From positions 57,056,042 through 57,120,041 of the forward strand of contig CM060734.1 in NCBI GenBank assembly GCA_030704615.1: 64,000 bases of DNA, in the 5' to 3' direction. Origin of the DNA: Takakia lepidozioides (lineage: Eukaryota; Streptophyta; Takakiopsida; Takakiales; Takakiaceae). Within the stretch, counting starts at the first letter, position 1, and each line of letters opens with the position of its first letter. This document shows, piece by piece, positions 12,190 to 25,300 of this stretch. Below the pieces are notes generated by a model. The model was not told the origin of the DNA. It saw only the letters and a list, made by a program, of their open reading frames with translations, and made no database searches. Position numbers and translations under genes: made by a program.

Positions 12190-12343
12190 TTCAGTTTCAA
12201 TTTCCTGGTTGCGCCCTGTGCAAGCTGGACATAGGCGGTCCTCCCGCTGCAGGTTTTCCCATCTGCCGGTCTCTATTCGTAGGCAAGATTCTATCATCTC
12301 GGAGAACCAAGAATGTTTCTCGACGGAAATGGAGCATTGTCGT
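12190..12343 (-). mobile_element. Inverted LINE fragment (zf-RVT family of 13.4-14.2 kb)
   Basis: On the minus strand this piece encodes LHFRRETFLVLRDDRIL and then a frame-shifted GRWENLQREDRL-like part. It matches the LINE copy at 13.7-13.9 kb (LHFYRETFLVLRDNRIL, then GRWENLQREDRLCPAC) with an internal deletion of about 100 bp. Confidence 0.75.
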
Positions 12344-12344
12344 G

Positions 12345-13010
12345 AGAGAGAAAGGCACCAAGGAGGTCAAATTGCGTCTTGCTGTAGTGTACTTGTTGGC
12401 TGCTGAAACTACACCCCCATTTGAAGTGGAGGCTGTGGAGTCAGTGCTCCGGGCAGCAGAGGTGGATCTTTCCGCTTTTCTGTATGTGAAAGGGACAAAA
12501 CCATTGAATATTCCGCTCTCTTCAGCACAAGCTGCTAATGGAAGCAACCTTGGTGTGTGGCGTGAGAGAATCTATGAGCAGGCCCTGAGTGCGGTGCCAG
12601 GTGGAGTGAAAAGTCTCCTGTCAGGTGGGCGACAGGTGGCTCTCACAAGAGCAGTGGAGGGCTTGATGGAGGTCAGACTGGCGCCTGACACAGAATCATA
12701 TCTTCTCTTTGATCCCAAAGCACCTAAAGGTACTTCAGGTTGCAAGGGGCCCTTCAAGGAGGCCATTGTGTTTATGATTGGTGGGGGCAATTACCTTGAG
12801 TAGGGCAGTCTGCAGGAATTTGCAGAACGACAACAGCCTGCCAAAAATATTGTCTATGGCACCACTGAAATTTTGTCTGGGAGAGAGTTTGTGGATCAGC
12901 TTGCTGTGCTTGGGCGAAAGATGGGGGTTGGAGGAACCACTGCACCTATCTCCAGTTTGTTTTCCCATACATCTCCCTCTGCCCTGCCACTGCTGAATTC
13001 AGCAACATGA
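12345..13010 (+). pseudogene. SLY1: SLY1 (Sec1/Munc18 family) C-terminal fragment
   Basis: An uninterrupted frame, with no introns, encodes the last roughly 220 residues of SLY1, the SM protein that promotes ER-Golgi SNARE assembly. Recognisable blocks are KLRLAVVYLL, EVEAVESVLRAAEVD, GVKSLLSGGRQVALTR, PFKEAIVFMIGGGNYLE and VYGTTEILSGREFV, ending at TGA 13008-13010. A TAG at 12801-12803 replaces the Tyr that follows GGGNYLE in the family. The N-terminal two thirds are missing. The left end abuts an inverted LINE fragment and a same-strand LINE piece starts about 340 bp to the right. Either a 5'-truncated retrocopy or a captured exon would fit. Confidence 0.8.
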
Positions 13011-13349
13011 TCTTGGGTTGCAAGGTTCACACTGTAGGTCAGTGTATCGAGTTGCTCAAACATAGCAGCTGTTAATCTAGCAACGAGATGAAATTTGGAG
13101 GTCAAGGCCTATATGCCCAAACCTGTCTTTGTAGGAGTCAATAGTTTTAGTCCTTGTGATTCAGTGGAAGTCTAGCATGATTGCTTGACTGGGAGGCATC
13201 CCTTGTCAGGAAAATGTTGTACTGGAAAAAAGCTTGTTGGGTTCTGCATACTTCTTTGTTTCAGACCTTCATTGGGTCTGTCAAGGATTGTGATGTGTCG
13301 ACTACCTTTGAATTTGGAGCCATTACAGTCATCTTTTCTCCAAGCAATG

Positions 13350-14208
13350 CTTGGCGCCAGGAGCACAACTCCATCTCAGATCCTAGGGGCAGAGTTCGCA
13401 TGTGTACCATTGCAATCCGAGGCCCTCTTCCGGCTTACAATCTTTCTCCATAGATTACAGGCCCTTCCACCCAAGGGGCTCGTGGCAAGGGCCCTCACAA
13501 CATCTATGAGGCTCAAAGCTGCAGGTTTCAGGAACTCCTGGTATGCTCGAGTGGACAGTTTATTTCAACGTAACGGACTTTCTACTGCTTTCCTATTACC
13601 AATGAATCCAGATGAGGTGGACATCACGTCCAGACATGACCGCAACAGACTCATTAGGAGAGAGCTTATGGAATTACATGTCCAGAGAACTTGGAAGCTA
13701 CCCAATCTCACAACAAAGCTCCACTTCTATCGAGAGACATTCTTGGTGCTCCGCGACAATAGAATCTTGAGACCAAATTACCTTTCAGTATCCTTATCTC
13801 CTTCCCTCCTGAGGGCATTGGGGCGGTTCAGGGTGGGTTCCCACAACCTACGGATAGAGACTGGCAGATGGGAAAACCTGCAACGGGAGGACCGCCTATG
13901 TCCAGCTTGCATAGGGCGCAGCCAGGAAATCGAAACTGAAGAACACTTCTTCTTCTACTGCCCTCTATACTACGAGATCCGTGGGAGATTCCACTGTTTA
14001 TTCAGTGGAACCCAAACTCTCACTGATGTCTTCCACTATGAGGATCAAAACTGCTTGGCAGCCTACCTGCACAAGGCCTTCACCCTTAGACATTCGCTAG
14101 AACATTAATTGTGGTTTCTGGACTTGTTCCTCTCTCATGTTTCCATTTTGTCCCATAAGCTCTATGAGCTTTCCGCGGACGTTATAAAGTACCATTTCAT
14201 TTCATTTC
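13350..14208 (+). mobile_element. LINE 3' fragment with zf-RVT motif and ATTTC tail
   Basis: An open frame (to TAA at 14106-14108) encodes the post-RT region of a non-LTR retrotransposon, including RETFLVLRDNRIL and the zinc motif CPAC...EEHFFFYC (about 13905-13965). The 3' UTR ends with CCATTTTGTCCCATAAGCTC, a hairpin AAGCTC-TAT-GAGCTT (14157-14171), CCGCGGACGTTATAAAG and CATTTCATTTCATTTC. The same 3' end recurs at 35146, 35228, about 44745 and 48581. The 5' part including the RT core is absent. Confidence 0.8.
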
Positions 14209-15717
14209 TGCTTTCTGCCTTGGTCTGGATTGTAATGAGGCCAGCAGGTTGAGGGGGTCATACTTCTTCTACCTTGGATGTGGCCATGGCTATCTCCATT
14301 TGAACATTGCCCACCACTCAAATTCGAGTTCAAAGTGTACTAGGCTCCCACTGTCGGATGGCTTTGCATAAACCGAGGGTGACATTCACCTTGACATGGT
14401 AAGATGACTTGAGATTAGTGATGTTTAGCTCTGGACTACTTGAGGTTGAAGGACCCTGTAGGCCACGAAGATTAGAGAGCTAGATTAGAGAGCCAGATTA
14501 GAGAGTTTGATTTTCTATTTTGTATTTTTATTTTAAAACAGGGGACAGAGGCCCTGGTAAGCACTGACTACAGTGTGTGTGCCTTGCTCTACTTCAGGTG
14601 GATTCCATTACTGGGCAGCATTGAACATGGACACAGTGAATTCCAACATGTGAAACACTTGGCCTGAGATGTATCAATGGAACCACCTGTCTGAGGCTCA
14701 ACTTCTTGAACTTCTAGTTTGGCCATGATCCCGAAGATTCAGCTCACTGGGAGTGATGTTAGAGGTTCCCAACAGGCGTGTGATACCTTGTCTTTGGTAA
14801 ATTAATAATGGCTACTGATAGTCACAGATTTTCTCAAGGAGAACTGATTCAATCATACCAGGATGCATCACACTGAACATGCTACTTTTTATGGTGACCT
14901 TCATCTGCCCAGTGCAGATCTTGTGTGAACTCATTCTTATCTCAAGTCGCCCATCCTCCGCAACTGCACACTCAGGCTTTGGTTTTTGTTGCAATGTTTT
15001 GTTTCGTGCAAAAGACTCTATGTAGAACTAGTTAGTAAAGGTTCAAGCTGGGTTTGATTTGTCACTGCGAACGATGGCACCTCAGTTGCTGATACACCAA
15101 GAGGGCAGGCCCATGTTTTAGTGATGCAGTCTGATGCTGTTATGGTATTGGATCATGCCACTAATTTTGTGATTTGGACAGTAAACTGTGTGCTGATTCC
15201 GGGCTTTCTGGACGAATTGAAATACTTTCAATTCATTCTGTTATACCTCTCAAGTGGAAAGGGAAGGCATTTCTGATGGATCACTTGTCTTTTGGGGGAT
15301 GACGTTGGAGACTATGCATGATAACCAGTCCCACTGGGAGAGGGGCACACATTCTCTGGTCTGTATGTGATTTTTCTAGTCAGGCTTTCATAAGTGACAG
15401 GCACTTGCATAGTGGTCTCTACCATACACTCCCACCAGAGGTCCCATTAAAACAATAAACCTGAGCAAACCCCTTGGTTTATGGCCAGCTGGCCTTGTTC
15501 ATTTTTGCAAGGGCGGTACATCCTCCATTGAATTTGATGCTGAACAATAAGCATGACCGGGTTAAAGAATCATCTTCATTGTAGACAGGACTTTGGTCTT
15601 GCTCTCACTCACAAGAGCCAGCCCGTGTTCACTTTTGCCTGGAGAAAAGTTTGTAATGTGTCCCTTTTAGACTAAGTCTCCCAGCAGACTCCTGCACTCC
15701 ATAGTAACAAGTGCTCA
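14209..15717. other. Intergenic
   Basis: I see no supported gene. The region contains no long frame and no repeat that I can match elsewhere in the window. Confidence 0.5.
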
Positions 15718-15801
15718 CGGCTTAAAGGGAACCAAGGCCCTGTTCATGGAGGAAGTCCTCCTGCCGACAGGGGGCAGGTGAGCGAGCACTGCCCACAAAT
15801 A
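15718..15801 (+). repeat. Dispersed repeat copy 1 (pair with 21109-21199)
   Basis: CGGCTTAAAGGGAACCAAGG...GTGAGCGAGCACTGCC is nearly identical to 21109-21199. Copy 2 has 7-8 extra bases in the middle. The end holds a small hairpin, CCTGCC-GACAGGG-GGCAGG. A poly-A run follows at 15847-15860. Confidence 0.8.
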
Positions 15802-16216
15802 TCTTCCTGGAATCATGTCATTCTTCTCCGACCACATGGGAAGGAAAAAAAAAAAAAAACATGGTTAGTTTTTCAATCCATAAACTGTCTTCTCGGAAAT
15901 GTTTAAAGGGCCTTCAACCTTCAACTCTTCTGTAAAAAAGAGGAAAAAAGAAGAAGAAGAAGAAAGTTACAAAGTCCATGGGAAGAAATGAGTATAAAGA
16001 TTGAAGTGGCATTCCAGAATGTGGTGAATAAAAACGAAATGAGGTCTTCCAAATTTTGGGCCCTTGCAGTAAAAGCCCTCCAAGATGAGCTGACGAGCTG
16101 ACCTGAATATAACCATCCTAAATATAATCCCTTGCAGGTTACGGTTAGGGTTTTAGGTTGCCCCAAGCGTACTGCTGTGTGGAGTAGCGTTGTGGGATTG
16201 CGAGGCAGGAGGTATC

Positions 16217-19200
16217 ATGGCGGGTGTTGAGGAGGATCTCTCCTCCACCATGTCTGCCCCAACTTCATCCGCAGTTCAGGAAACTGAACTTGGATTTTCC
16301 AGGTGAATATCGGTCCCCTCTTGCTATCCTCTGCTTACTGGCATGGGTTATGTGCTCCAGCTACAATGCGAATTCAAGCTGAAAGAGGACGAATGTTCCT
16401 TGAAATATTTTCTCGTGAGATTTGTACTGAAGTTTTGGTTTGTCTTTCAGAGGTATTTGTCTGCTGTAGCAGTAAGTTGCTAAGCTATGTTTGCTTCTTA
16501 ATTGATTTGTGCTCTCTCTGTGTCTCTCTCTCCCTACTCTGACTCAATGTGCCACGTTCCGTTCCTTACATGTCTCGTCTTGGATGTATTGAGTGTGCAG
16601 GATGACCTTGGAAGAAAAGTTTGAGATGGTGCGGAGTGTGGGAGAGGAGTGTATCCAGGAGGACGAACTTCGGAATCTCTTGGAGAAGAAAAAGGATCCC
16701 GTCTGCTATGATGGGTTTGAACCTTCTGGCAGAATGCACATTGCTCAGGTTTGCTGGCTACCGTCCATTGTCTGAGAAGGAAGAGGTTGGAGTGGGGAGA
16801 GACAGCACGACAGAGAGGGGCATAGACTGAGATGGGACATCCAGACAGAACATTTCACCTTTTTTCGGGGATGCCTTTCGGGATGCTGGAGGGCTTTGTG
16901 TGTGATGACAAGGTGTTTTCCAACCGACTTTTGCAGCATGGATAGCGAAGCATGGAGGCTACGTGTCGATGACTGTTTTGGGTTGTCATTACAGGGAGTC
17001 ATGAAGGCACTGAACGTGAACAAGCTGACCAGGTCGGGCTGCATTTTCAAGTTCTGGGTTGCTGACTGGTTTGCCCAACTCAACAACAAAATGGGAGGGG
17101 ATTTGAAGAAGATACAGACGGTGGGGCACTACATGATTGAGGTTTGGAAGGCTGTAGGTATGGAATTGGATAGGGTGGAGTTCTTATGGTCCTCTGAGGA
17201 AATCAACAGCAGGGCAGGTGAATACTGGCCGCTTGTCATGGACATTGCCCGGCGGAATAACCTTGCTCGCATTATCAGGTCTATTCATTTGGGTTCATCC
17301 CCATTCCGTTGTAGAGGCATGCTTGCAAGGAGTTGCTTTGTGTGATACTCCACAACCTGCACGGTTTCAAATTTTTGCATGGGCTTGAACCACATTTGCT
17401 AAACACTACACAAATGTCAACACACCAACAGGCATTCGAGGATCTAGTAGTAACTCAATCATTCAGGCTTGTTGCTGTATACACATAGTTCCCAGTTCAA
17501 CAAATGAGTTCCTCTCTGACTACTGAAAATGCTGCCAACAGAATCATGACTCAAACTCGGACCCTGCAATGGGGCTGCGGGTTTTCACTGTGAGGACCAG
17601 AGGATACTCCCTGGTGGCTGGCAGATCACCATCTTCCTGGCAGTGCCAAGGTGGTACTGTGTAGCCCATAGTACAACCCCACAAATGCCTTGGTGGCAGT
17701 CAGATTTAATTTTCACAGTAATTTAGAAAGTTGTTGGTTATTGGAGAACAAGAAATAACTTGAGCCCAGTGAGTGGAACTAACAGACCGAATATAAGTAT
17801 AGTTAGATCCTTGGCCTCAATATGTCTCGGTTGCTGTAGCTTTGAACATATGCCTTTTTACTGCTTCAAGCATCACCTCTGGATTGGGTTTAGAGGTCTG
17901 CAGGCACCCATGACAATGCATGTTACTAGTGTGGGAGGCTTTCGCAAGTGTGAAGCAGAGTGTGCTTTCAGACTTGGGACAGTTTCTCCCTCCTATTTCC
18001 CTCAAGTTTGCATTATAACTTAGTTAGAATCTCATATTTGCCTGGGAAGTGTCAACAGGTGTTCGCAAATCATGGGGCGTACTGAACAAGACGATTTGTC
18101 AGCAGCACAGATTTTCTATCCCTGCATGCAATGTGCTGACATCTTCTTTCTGAAGGTTGGCCTCCATTCCTTGCAATATATTCATTTTCTAAATCCATTT
18201 TGGTTCCTACCGTATTTGCAAGGTTCCCTTGTTCCAACTTCAGATGCAATTTGAGAAAATATCAAGTTTTCCTTAATTAGTAACTTTTCAGTGTTATCGG
18301 TGGCATGCAGGCTGATATTTGCCAGTTGGGTATGGATCAACGTAAAGTGAATGTTCTTGCTCGAGAATACTGTGCTGATATCAAACGCAAGAACAAGCCC
18401 ATCATTTTGTCACATCGTATCCTCTTTCATGTTGTCTGCTACTAAAGATGCCTGGTTACACTTGACTCACTATTTATGCATTTGGCTTCCAGCATGTTGA
18501 GGTCATGGTTAATTCCTGAATGACATTGTAGATATGTTACCTGGATTAAAACAGGGTCAGGAGAAAATGTCCAAGAGTGATCCAAACTCCGCAATATTTA
18601 TGGAGGATGAGGAGGTTAGATCACACTGTCACACACCCTTGTGTTTGTTTGACCTGTATTTGTTGAAGTGGGGTTGTCTTTGGCTAACCGCGGCAGAAGG
18701 ACAGCTGAGGTTTGGATGTGGTTCACTTTCTTGATACATGTGTGCTTGGTATGCAGCATGATGTGAACCTGAAGATTAAACAGGCCTACTGCCCACCGGA
18801 GGTTATTGAGGGGAATCCATGTGTGGCATATGTCCAGTACATTGTACTTCCGTGGTTCAATGAGTTTGAGGTGCAACGTGGGGATAAGAATGGTGGCAAC
18901 AAGTACTTATCTTTTCTTTGGACCTGTTCTCTCTTCAGTTCAAGCAAACCCAATACACAAAGGTTATGGGAGTTATAAGTTTTGGCAGTTTTCTGGAATT
19001 ATCAGTTCATATTATAGCCAGCTCTTTAGCTGGGGAGAGTCCCCTGAACAGCGTAGGTTAGTCATTGGGTGTGACCTTTCTTGCAAGCACTATCTGTGCA
19101 GAGGGATTTGTAGGCTGGTCATTCCTTGTAGCGGTATGGTTTGTACAGGCGGGAAAAGAAAACTAGCAGGGACAGGTGTCCTTGACTTTCATGTGACACC

Positions 19201-19871
19201 TGGTTGTATTGGTTTGGAGGACACACCACGTCTCTAGTACTGGTTTAAAGGCTGTCACATTTTTGTGCAGGATATACAAGTCAATAGAGGAACTCAACAA
19301 GGACTACATTGAAGGAGCATTGCACCCTGCTGATCTGAAGCCTGCCCTCTCGAGGGCACTTAACAGAATCTTGCAGGTAATTGCAGTGTCATTTGTGTTT
19401 TCCTAGGGCCAGAGGACATCATGCCATTGAGAAAGTTGATTTTGGAGTAGTCAGGTTCACACAATTGTAGACTATGGGCTGTCATCTCAACATTTGCAGT
19501 TTCTTATGTTGGATGATTGGTGGCGGGGGATGGTTGCAGCCCGTGCGAGATCACTTCAAGAATGATCCTGCAGCCAGGGACCTGCTCAAAAAGGTCAAGG
19601 TAATAAAGCTCACGTGTTTCCTCTTGATCTGACTATGATATGTTGTATTTAGTACTGAGTAGGAAAGAATAAGATTGTGTCAGTTTCTTGGTCCAGCAGT
19701 GCACTTAGTACATCGTAAATGTGTAATTTGTCATCCAATGCATGAGCAGCAGGTTCACTGTAACCAATAGCCTTAAAATCAGGATGGGTGTGATCAAATT
19801 GCTATCATCTGTGAAGAGTTGTACTTATTGCTGTCATTTTTTGTGATCAGGGCTACAAAGTGACAAGATAG
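16217..19871 (+). CDS. Cytosolic tyrosyl-tRNA synthetase, 10 exons
   Basis: Exons: 16217-16302, 16601-16748, 16995-17278, 18059-18155, 18311-18416, 18532-18614, 18757-18902, 19271-19376, 19540-19599 and 19851-19871. All borders are GT-AG, phases agree, and they sum to 1137 bp (378 aa). The enzyme charges tRNA-Tyr with tyrosine for cytosolic translation. Class I signatures are seen: GFEPSGRMHIAQ (eukaryotic/archaeal HIGH region) in exon 2 and KMSKS within GQEKMSKSDPNS in exon 6. Also conserved are FKFWVADWFAQLNNKMGGDL (exon 3), DDLSAAQIFYPCMQCADIF (exon 4), LHPADLKPALSRALNRIL (exon 8) and the short C-terminus GYKVTR. There is no organellar targeting peptide or C-terminal EMAP-like domain. The start is the first ATG in frame, after a 5' region without other ATGs in this frame. 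The gene looks intact. Confidence 0.95.
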
Positions 19872-21108
19872 TAGGCCTGCATCAAGCCGCTCATCATCGT
19901 CTATGCTCTCAGTATTGTCTTTGTAGGCAGTACGTTTTGTCAGCATGCTTTAGAAACTTGTAATAGAGATTGTACTACCCTTTCAGCAGCCCAGGGAGTT
20001 CTGTTGGCCCAGTAACTACTACCTCCGTCATTGTTGCTATCCCACCTATTGGGCAGCTGGTGGGTTCCAGAAACTGACCAAGAGGTCATCCACAGCCTCA
20101 ATAACCTACATCTAGAAGTGTAGGTAGAGAAAGTATGGAGGATTGACATGTCATGTAGTGTGAAGAGTAGGGTTGACTGTGTAGTTCCGAGTGGACTTAG
20201 TGTTACATGTCAAAAGTGGAATGAGTGTGGTCTGTCGATGCCTCAGTCCACAGAGCATGCCAGCAGACTAACGGATTGTTTCACAAGGGAGAATGATAGC
20301 ATAGCAAGTCCAGCAGTATATGATGCTCGTCTATATTCAGACATGCTATGCAGTGCTGCAGAGTGAAGATCCCAACTCGAGCTACTGTATAGGAAGCTTT
20401 CAGTAATGTCTCCCACTAGACACTGCATGTCTTCGAAGGTAACTTGTCTAGATTTCATTGTAGACTTCATTCGGATCTTGAACGGACAATCTTGTATGGA
20501 TTGTAATGAAAACGGCCAGGCACAGTAAGTGCTGGAACGCAAGTGCCAGGGGCAGCTTCGGCATCTTCATCGACACCAACTTCACTCCTGTTAGCATCGA
20601 TGCACAAATATGCACTTGTACGGGTTACGTAGTTTCTCCTTTGAACGGTAGTTAGTAGTTACGTACTGAGTCAAGACAGTTGAATGTGCTCCCAGTTGGA
20701 CTGTTGCCAACGAGGGTGGGCCGAGGGTTTCAGATCATCTAAGTAGTTGGTGAGCAGGGCCCATATCTTTGAAGTCGCATTCCAGCAATCGCCTTAAATC
20801 GAATTTCGCTGCTGGGGCATGCATATCAGCATGAGCAAGAGATTACGCAAAAATCCCACCATGGCTCTTTCTGAAGAAGAAAAAAAAGAAGAAAAAAAGA
20901 GTGAACCAGTGCTTCAACCATGGAAAGAAAGAACGGATGTCAGGAAACTCTTGATCGAAATTCCATGTTGGGTTGGGATTTTCGCATGTGCAGCATGTAA
21001 GGTACTTGTAGCTGTCTTTACTCCCGAGTATAGCGACAAAAAGGTTTCCTTGTGATGCATGTGGCTCAAATTTTCAAGACACAAGACCATTTCCCTTCTC
21101 CATTTTCT
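19872..21108. other. Intergenic / 3' flank of TyrRS gene
   Basis: A small open frame at 20819-21055 (78 codons, Lys/Glu-rich start) has no recognisable similarity and is not called. A single CAGCAGACTAAC-like unit lies near 20260-20272. Nothing else is supported. Confidence 0.4.
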
Positions 21109-21199
21109 CGGCTTTAAAGGGAACCAAGGCCCTGTTCATGGCTTTCCTCCCAGTCCTCCTGCCGACAGGGGGCAGGTGAGCGAGCACTGCCGCAAATAT
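21109..21199 (+). repeat. Dispersed repeat copy 2 (pair with 15718-15801)
   Basis: Same sequence as at 15718, with CCTGCCGACAGGGGGCAGGT hairpin end. The two copies flank the TyrRS gene in direct orientation, 5.4 kb apart. Confidence 0.8.
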
Positions 21200-21485
21200 G
21201 TGACATCTTTGGCTTCATTCTCAGCTCAAACTGGCCGATCTGCACTAGGAACCTGATGCATTCAAGCCCACCAGCTCCTCCACAACACTCCATACTTCCA
21301 AATCTTCACAACAAAACCAAGAATATAATCAGACTGACCAGCACACAAGACCCGCATGCCCAGGAAACCCACGGCGGACGACCCCACCGCGTGGGAGACG
21401 TATAACCGCGGCTGGGTCCTCCGCGCGATGTATACGTAACCAACAAAGGCTGCGCGGAGTCGGTCCCGAAAAATAAATTAATCGC

Positions 21486-21529
21486 CACGTGCTGATCGCA
21501 GCCGCAATTAAAGGGGTGTTTGGCACGTG
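21486..21529. promoter_or_regulatory. Two G-boxes upstream of REVEILLE-like copy 1
   Basis: Perfect CACGTG hexamers lie at 21486-21491 and 21524-21529, about 0.8 kb upstream of the ATG. G-boxes bind plant bHLH and bZIP factors and are common in light- and clock-regulated promoters (family knowledge). A role here is inference. Confidence 0.4.
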
Positions 21530-22336
21530 AAAAAGATTATTAAAGCCTAATAAGCATTGGCCCTGTCGCCCAACCCTTCTTAAGCCAAGCCCCCCCACCC
21601 GGAATTGACCTCGGGGTTGCATGGCTCTCATATTCTCTTTTCCTTTTTCTTTATTTTTCTACTAATATTCAGGTCGACTTCTTCTTATCTATTTATTTAC
21701 TTAAAATCAGCTACTTATATTTAGTTAATTTAAATCTGCATAAAACAACTGGATGTCAAACGTTCCTTCTCATTCATCCGTCGCACAAGGGTAAAGGGAG
21801 CCGACGATAGTTCGTTCATTCATCATTCACTCGGAGGGATTTCTCATCCAAATATTTCTGTCTAGTGTTATCAAATGGAAGCAAATAGGTAACAAAAGTT
21901 AGTATCCACTGTGTAAGGATTGTGTGTAAAAAGTAAATCTAGTAGTTCACTCGTCTCTCTCGCTCGACGGTGGCGTTTCGCTGGTTGTTCCGAGGCCATC
22001 GCTCTATCTGATTCTCTGGAGTGCTCTACTTAGCTGCTGTCCGTCTCGGGGGAAGCTGTACCTGGTCCTTTCTTGTGGTAGCTGGTTGGGTTTGGAGATT
22101 TAGGTGGAATCATCTGGTGGATTGTTTGAGCGTACCCTAGGTGGTGCCTTCATGTTGAAGATCTACTCGTCCTGGACATGGGGTTTTGGGATGTCTTTGC
22201 GTCACAAGAGCTGTTTGGGAAACTGAGGAAGCTTCAGTTGTGGACGAGTTCAAGTCCAAGTGAGCAGCTGGCAAGGGTTTGAATCTGCTGGAGCACACCT
22301 TGTGCCCAAGGCAGCAGGAAGTCGCAGAAGGAGCTC

Positions 22337-25300
22337 ATGAATGCCGCAGGTGTGGAGATGTTAGGGGATTTGGTGGCTGGGTCTTCTTTGCCGGCAATGA
22401 GCTCTGGGCAAACGTCAGAGGAAGGCTCTAAGAAAATCCGGAAACCTTATACCATCACTAAATCTAGGGAAAGCTGGACTGAGCAGGAGCATGACAAGTT
22501 CCTCGAAGCCCTGCAGCTGTGAGTTTGTATTTCTCTCTGCTCTTCCCTGGAACTTAGTCCATGTAGTGTCCCAGTTTGTTTGGTTTGTTTGGTGATAGTG
22601 AGGTTTCAGTTCACTCAGCTTTGTTTTCCCGTGGTCCCTGCGTGGATCTGCAAGTAGACATGACGAAGGGAACAAGTTTTCAAAGCCAGTTTAGTTGAAA
22701 TTGTATGTGAGAGACGTCTTCGGTTGGACATAAGACATCTTAGACTTCTTCACCCGTCCCTACCGGGGTTCAGGCTTCAACTTGCTGGTTTTTTCTTCGA
22801 CCCGACCCTTTCACAGACTCGAAGGGGCTGTCTGGGAAAGCTGTGGCATAACCTAGTGGTGACAAGAGTTAGACAAATGTTAACCCTACCTAAGTGATTG
22901 CCACTGTGGTTTCAGATTTGATCGGGATTGGAAAAAGATTGAGGCTTTTGTGGGTTCCAAGACTGTCATACAGGTGCGCACTCCTTGGTCATTGGGATCC
23001 TCTTCACGATATGTCTGCTTTAAAGAGTGAGGAATCTTCTCTAGGCCCTATTGGATGCGATAACTGCAAGAGGAGGTCAAGACTGGGTAGTAAGTGTAAC
23101 TATGATGGTTAATATGTAGTATTGATTTATAATAAGCGAAGTTCTCATGACTGGACATGAAAATGCCGATAATGGAGAAGCAATACCTCTGTAGGTGTCT
23201 TTAGGTGGGAGCAGCATTAGGGCTCAGTTCGTGTATGTGTTGGCAGCTTCCTATCGTCTGTGGGCATTGAATGGACATTTATGCGAAGTTCCTTCGGTTG
23301 CAGATTCGGAGTCATGCCCAGAAGTATTTCTTGAAGGTCCAGAAGAATGGCACTGGAGAGCATGTACCCCCTCCACGTCCTAAGCGCAAATCTGCCCAAC
23401 CATATCCTCAGAAGGCACCAAAGAGTGGTAATGTGAATCAGGGATCCTGTTAGTTAATATTTTGTAATCATGGTTAGCATTAGAAGCTGCAGGTTACTTG
23501 CCAGTTGGTACAGTGCAAGCCCATTTGGAGGTAGGTTTCTCAAGGCCATGTGTTCACAGGCACAGTTCTTCATGGAACCAAAGGCTCAAATTATTTAAAC
23601 CTGTTCCACAACCATGTTCATAGTTGGGAATCCCGATTGTTTGCCTTCTAGTTCGGCAAGGTTTAGCATGTGCTTTGGCACCTTCTTACCTACAAAGCAT
23701 GGATGCAAATGGGTGAGTTGCTGCCAATAGTGTAGACAATTGTCTGGATGCTACCATAGAGGGGTATTGTTTCTGACTGTCAACTTCGATTCTGGTGTGG
23801 ACAGGCATTAAGCCGGAAGTTGGAGGGATGAACATAGTTGCTGGACGGAATCGAAGCAATAGCAGTAGTGGGAGCTCACCAGGGGGTTGGCCACAGCAGA
23901 TACTGCCAGCAGGTCAAGTGGTGCAGGAGTCTTGTCTACGGGGTATGGCTCAGTTTAACCAAGTTTTCATTTGTGGTGTTTCTTTTGTGTCTGTCTGCAA
24001 TGGTGCCCACTTAGATTGAGTATGGGTCACGTTGGAGTGGATGGTGCCGAACCGAAAAGATTGGGAAGTAAATAGGGACATGGCTTACAAAGGAATACTG
24101 CGAAAGGGCCATAACTAGACCCTTTGGAACCTGGAGAAACTGGCAGTAGCCGGTTCTTTGAACCCTATGGTGACCACTCTGACTGTAGCTACAGAGTCAC
24201 CCAGATAGCAAAAAGACCTGGTCTTCCTAAATATCACCCTGACTGCCACTGAACCAAAATGTTGGGTGTGTTTAACCACACTTTGCAGAGTTTGCTCATG
24301 TCAGTGGGCCATAAGCAAGCAACTTGATCCTTCATTAGTAGTTGTGCCGGTTATAGATATTCTTGGCTATGTCTATGCATCTCAGTCTGACATATGGGTC
24401 TGCTTTTGACAGCTGCTCCTGACTTTGCGGAGGTGTACCAGTTCATCGGCAGTGTGTTTGACCCAGGTGTTTCGGGTCACCTGAAGAAGCTTAAGGAGAT
24501 GTCTCCAATTGACCGAGAAACAGTATGTCTGCTTTGAATATTTTGCTACCTTTGCCTTCAGAGTATCCAAGGAGCTAACATCTAGGATGGTAACACGCAC
24601 ATGGAGGAAACGATAGGGGGCATAGGCGTAATGAGTGTTATAACGGGGAGAGGCAGATGTGTCTTATAAACTTCCACAGATTGCACTTGATCAGATGTGG
24701 AATTTGTGCACAATTTCAGCATGTTGATGCAAACTTAGAATGGTTGAATGTATATCTGAACAAGGTTGTGTTTCTTTTGGCACTCACAGGTCTTACTTCT
24801 GATGCGCAATCTCGCCATCAATCTTTCCAGCCCTGATTTTGAAGAACATGTAATATCCTGACACATCTCTGGTTATAACATTATGCATATATGCATGTGT
24901 GTGCTATTTTATTGCTGATGATGGGGTTAGAGTTGTCAGCATGTTACATTTGACAAGAGAAGCATTTCTTGTCGAAGATCAAGCACTTCCTTGGCACCAT
25001 GCAAGAGGCTTGTAATGACTGTAGTACTTCGACAACGTCATATAGACTTTTCTCTGGCTCCTCGAAGATGAATGATTCATTTATTCTGTGAGACATATCA
25101 TTGGCCTCTGTTGGTAATCAAGAGCCTGTCCACACTAATGGAGCTTGTATTTTTGGGATCTGGTCAACCACCAAAGTTGCCTTTTGACGATTTTCTTCGT
25201 GGTATTTGTGCATGACAATGAGTCATTATGAATCTTAGGCAGTTCGGGAAGCTCTTAAAGTGCCACTGAAAATTATAGCTCTGATGGTTAGTCGCTTCTT

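Noticed and set aside
20819-21055. Small ORF with Lys/Glu-rich N-terminus
   Set aside because: No recognised family, no splice support, and it ends just before a dispersed repeat.
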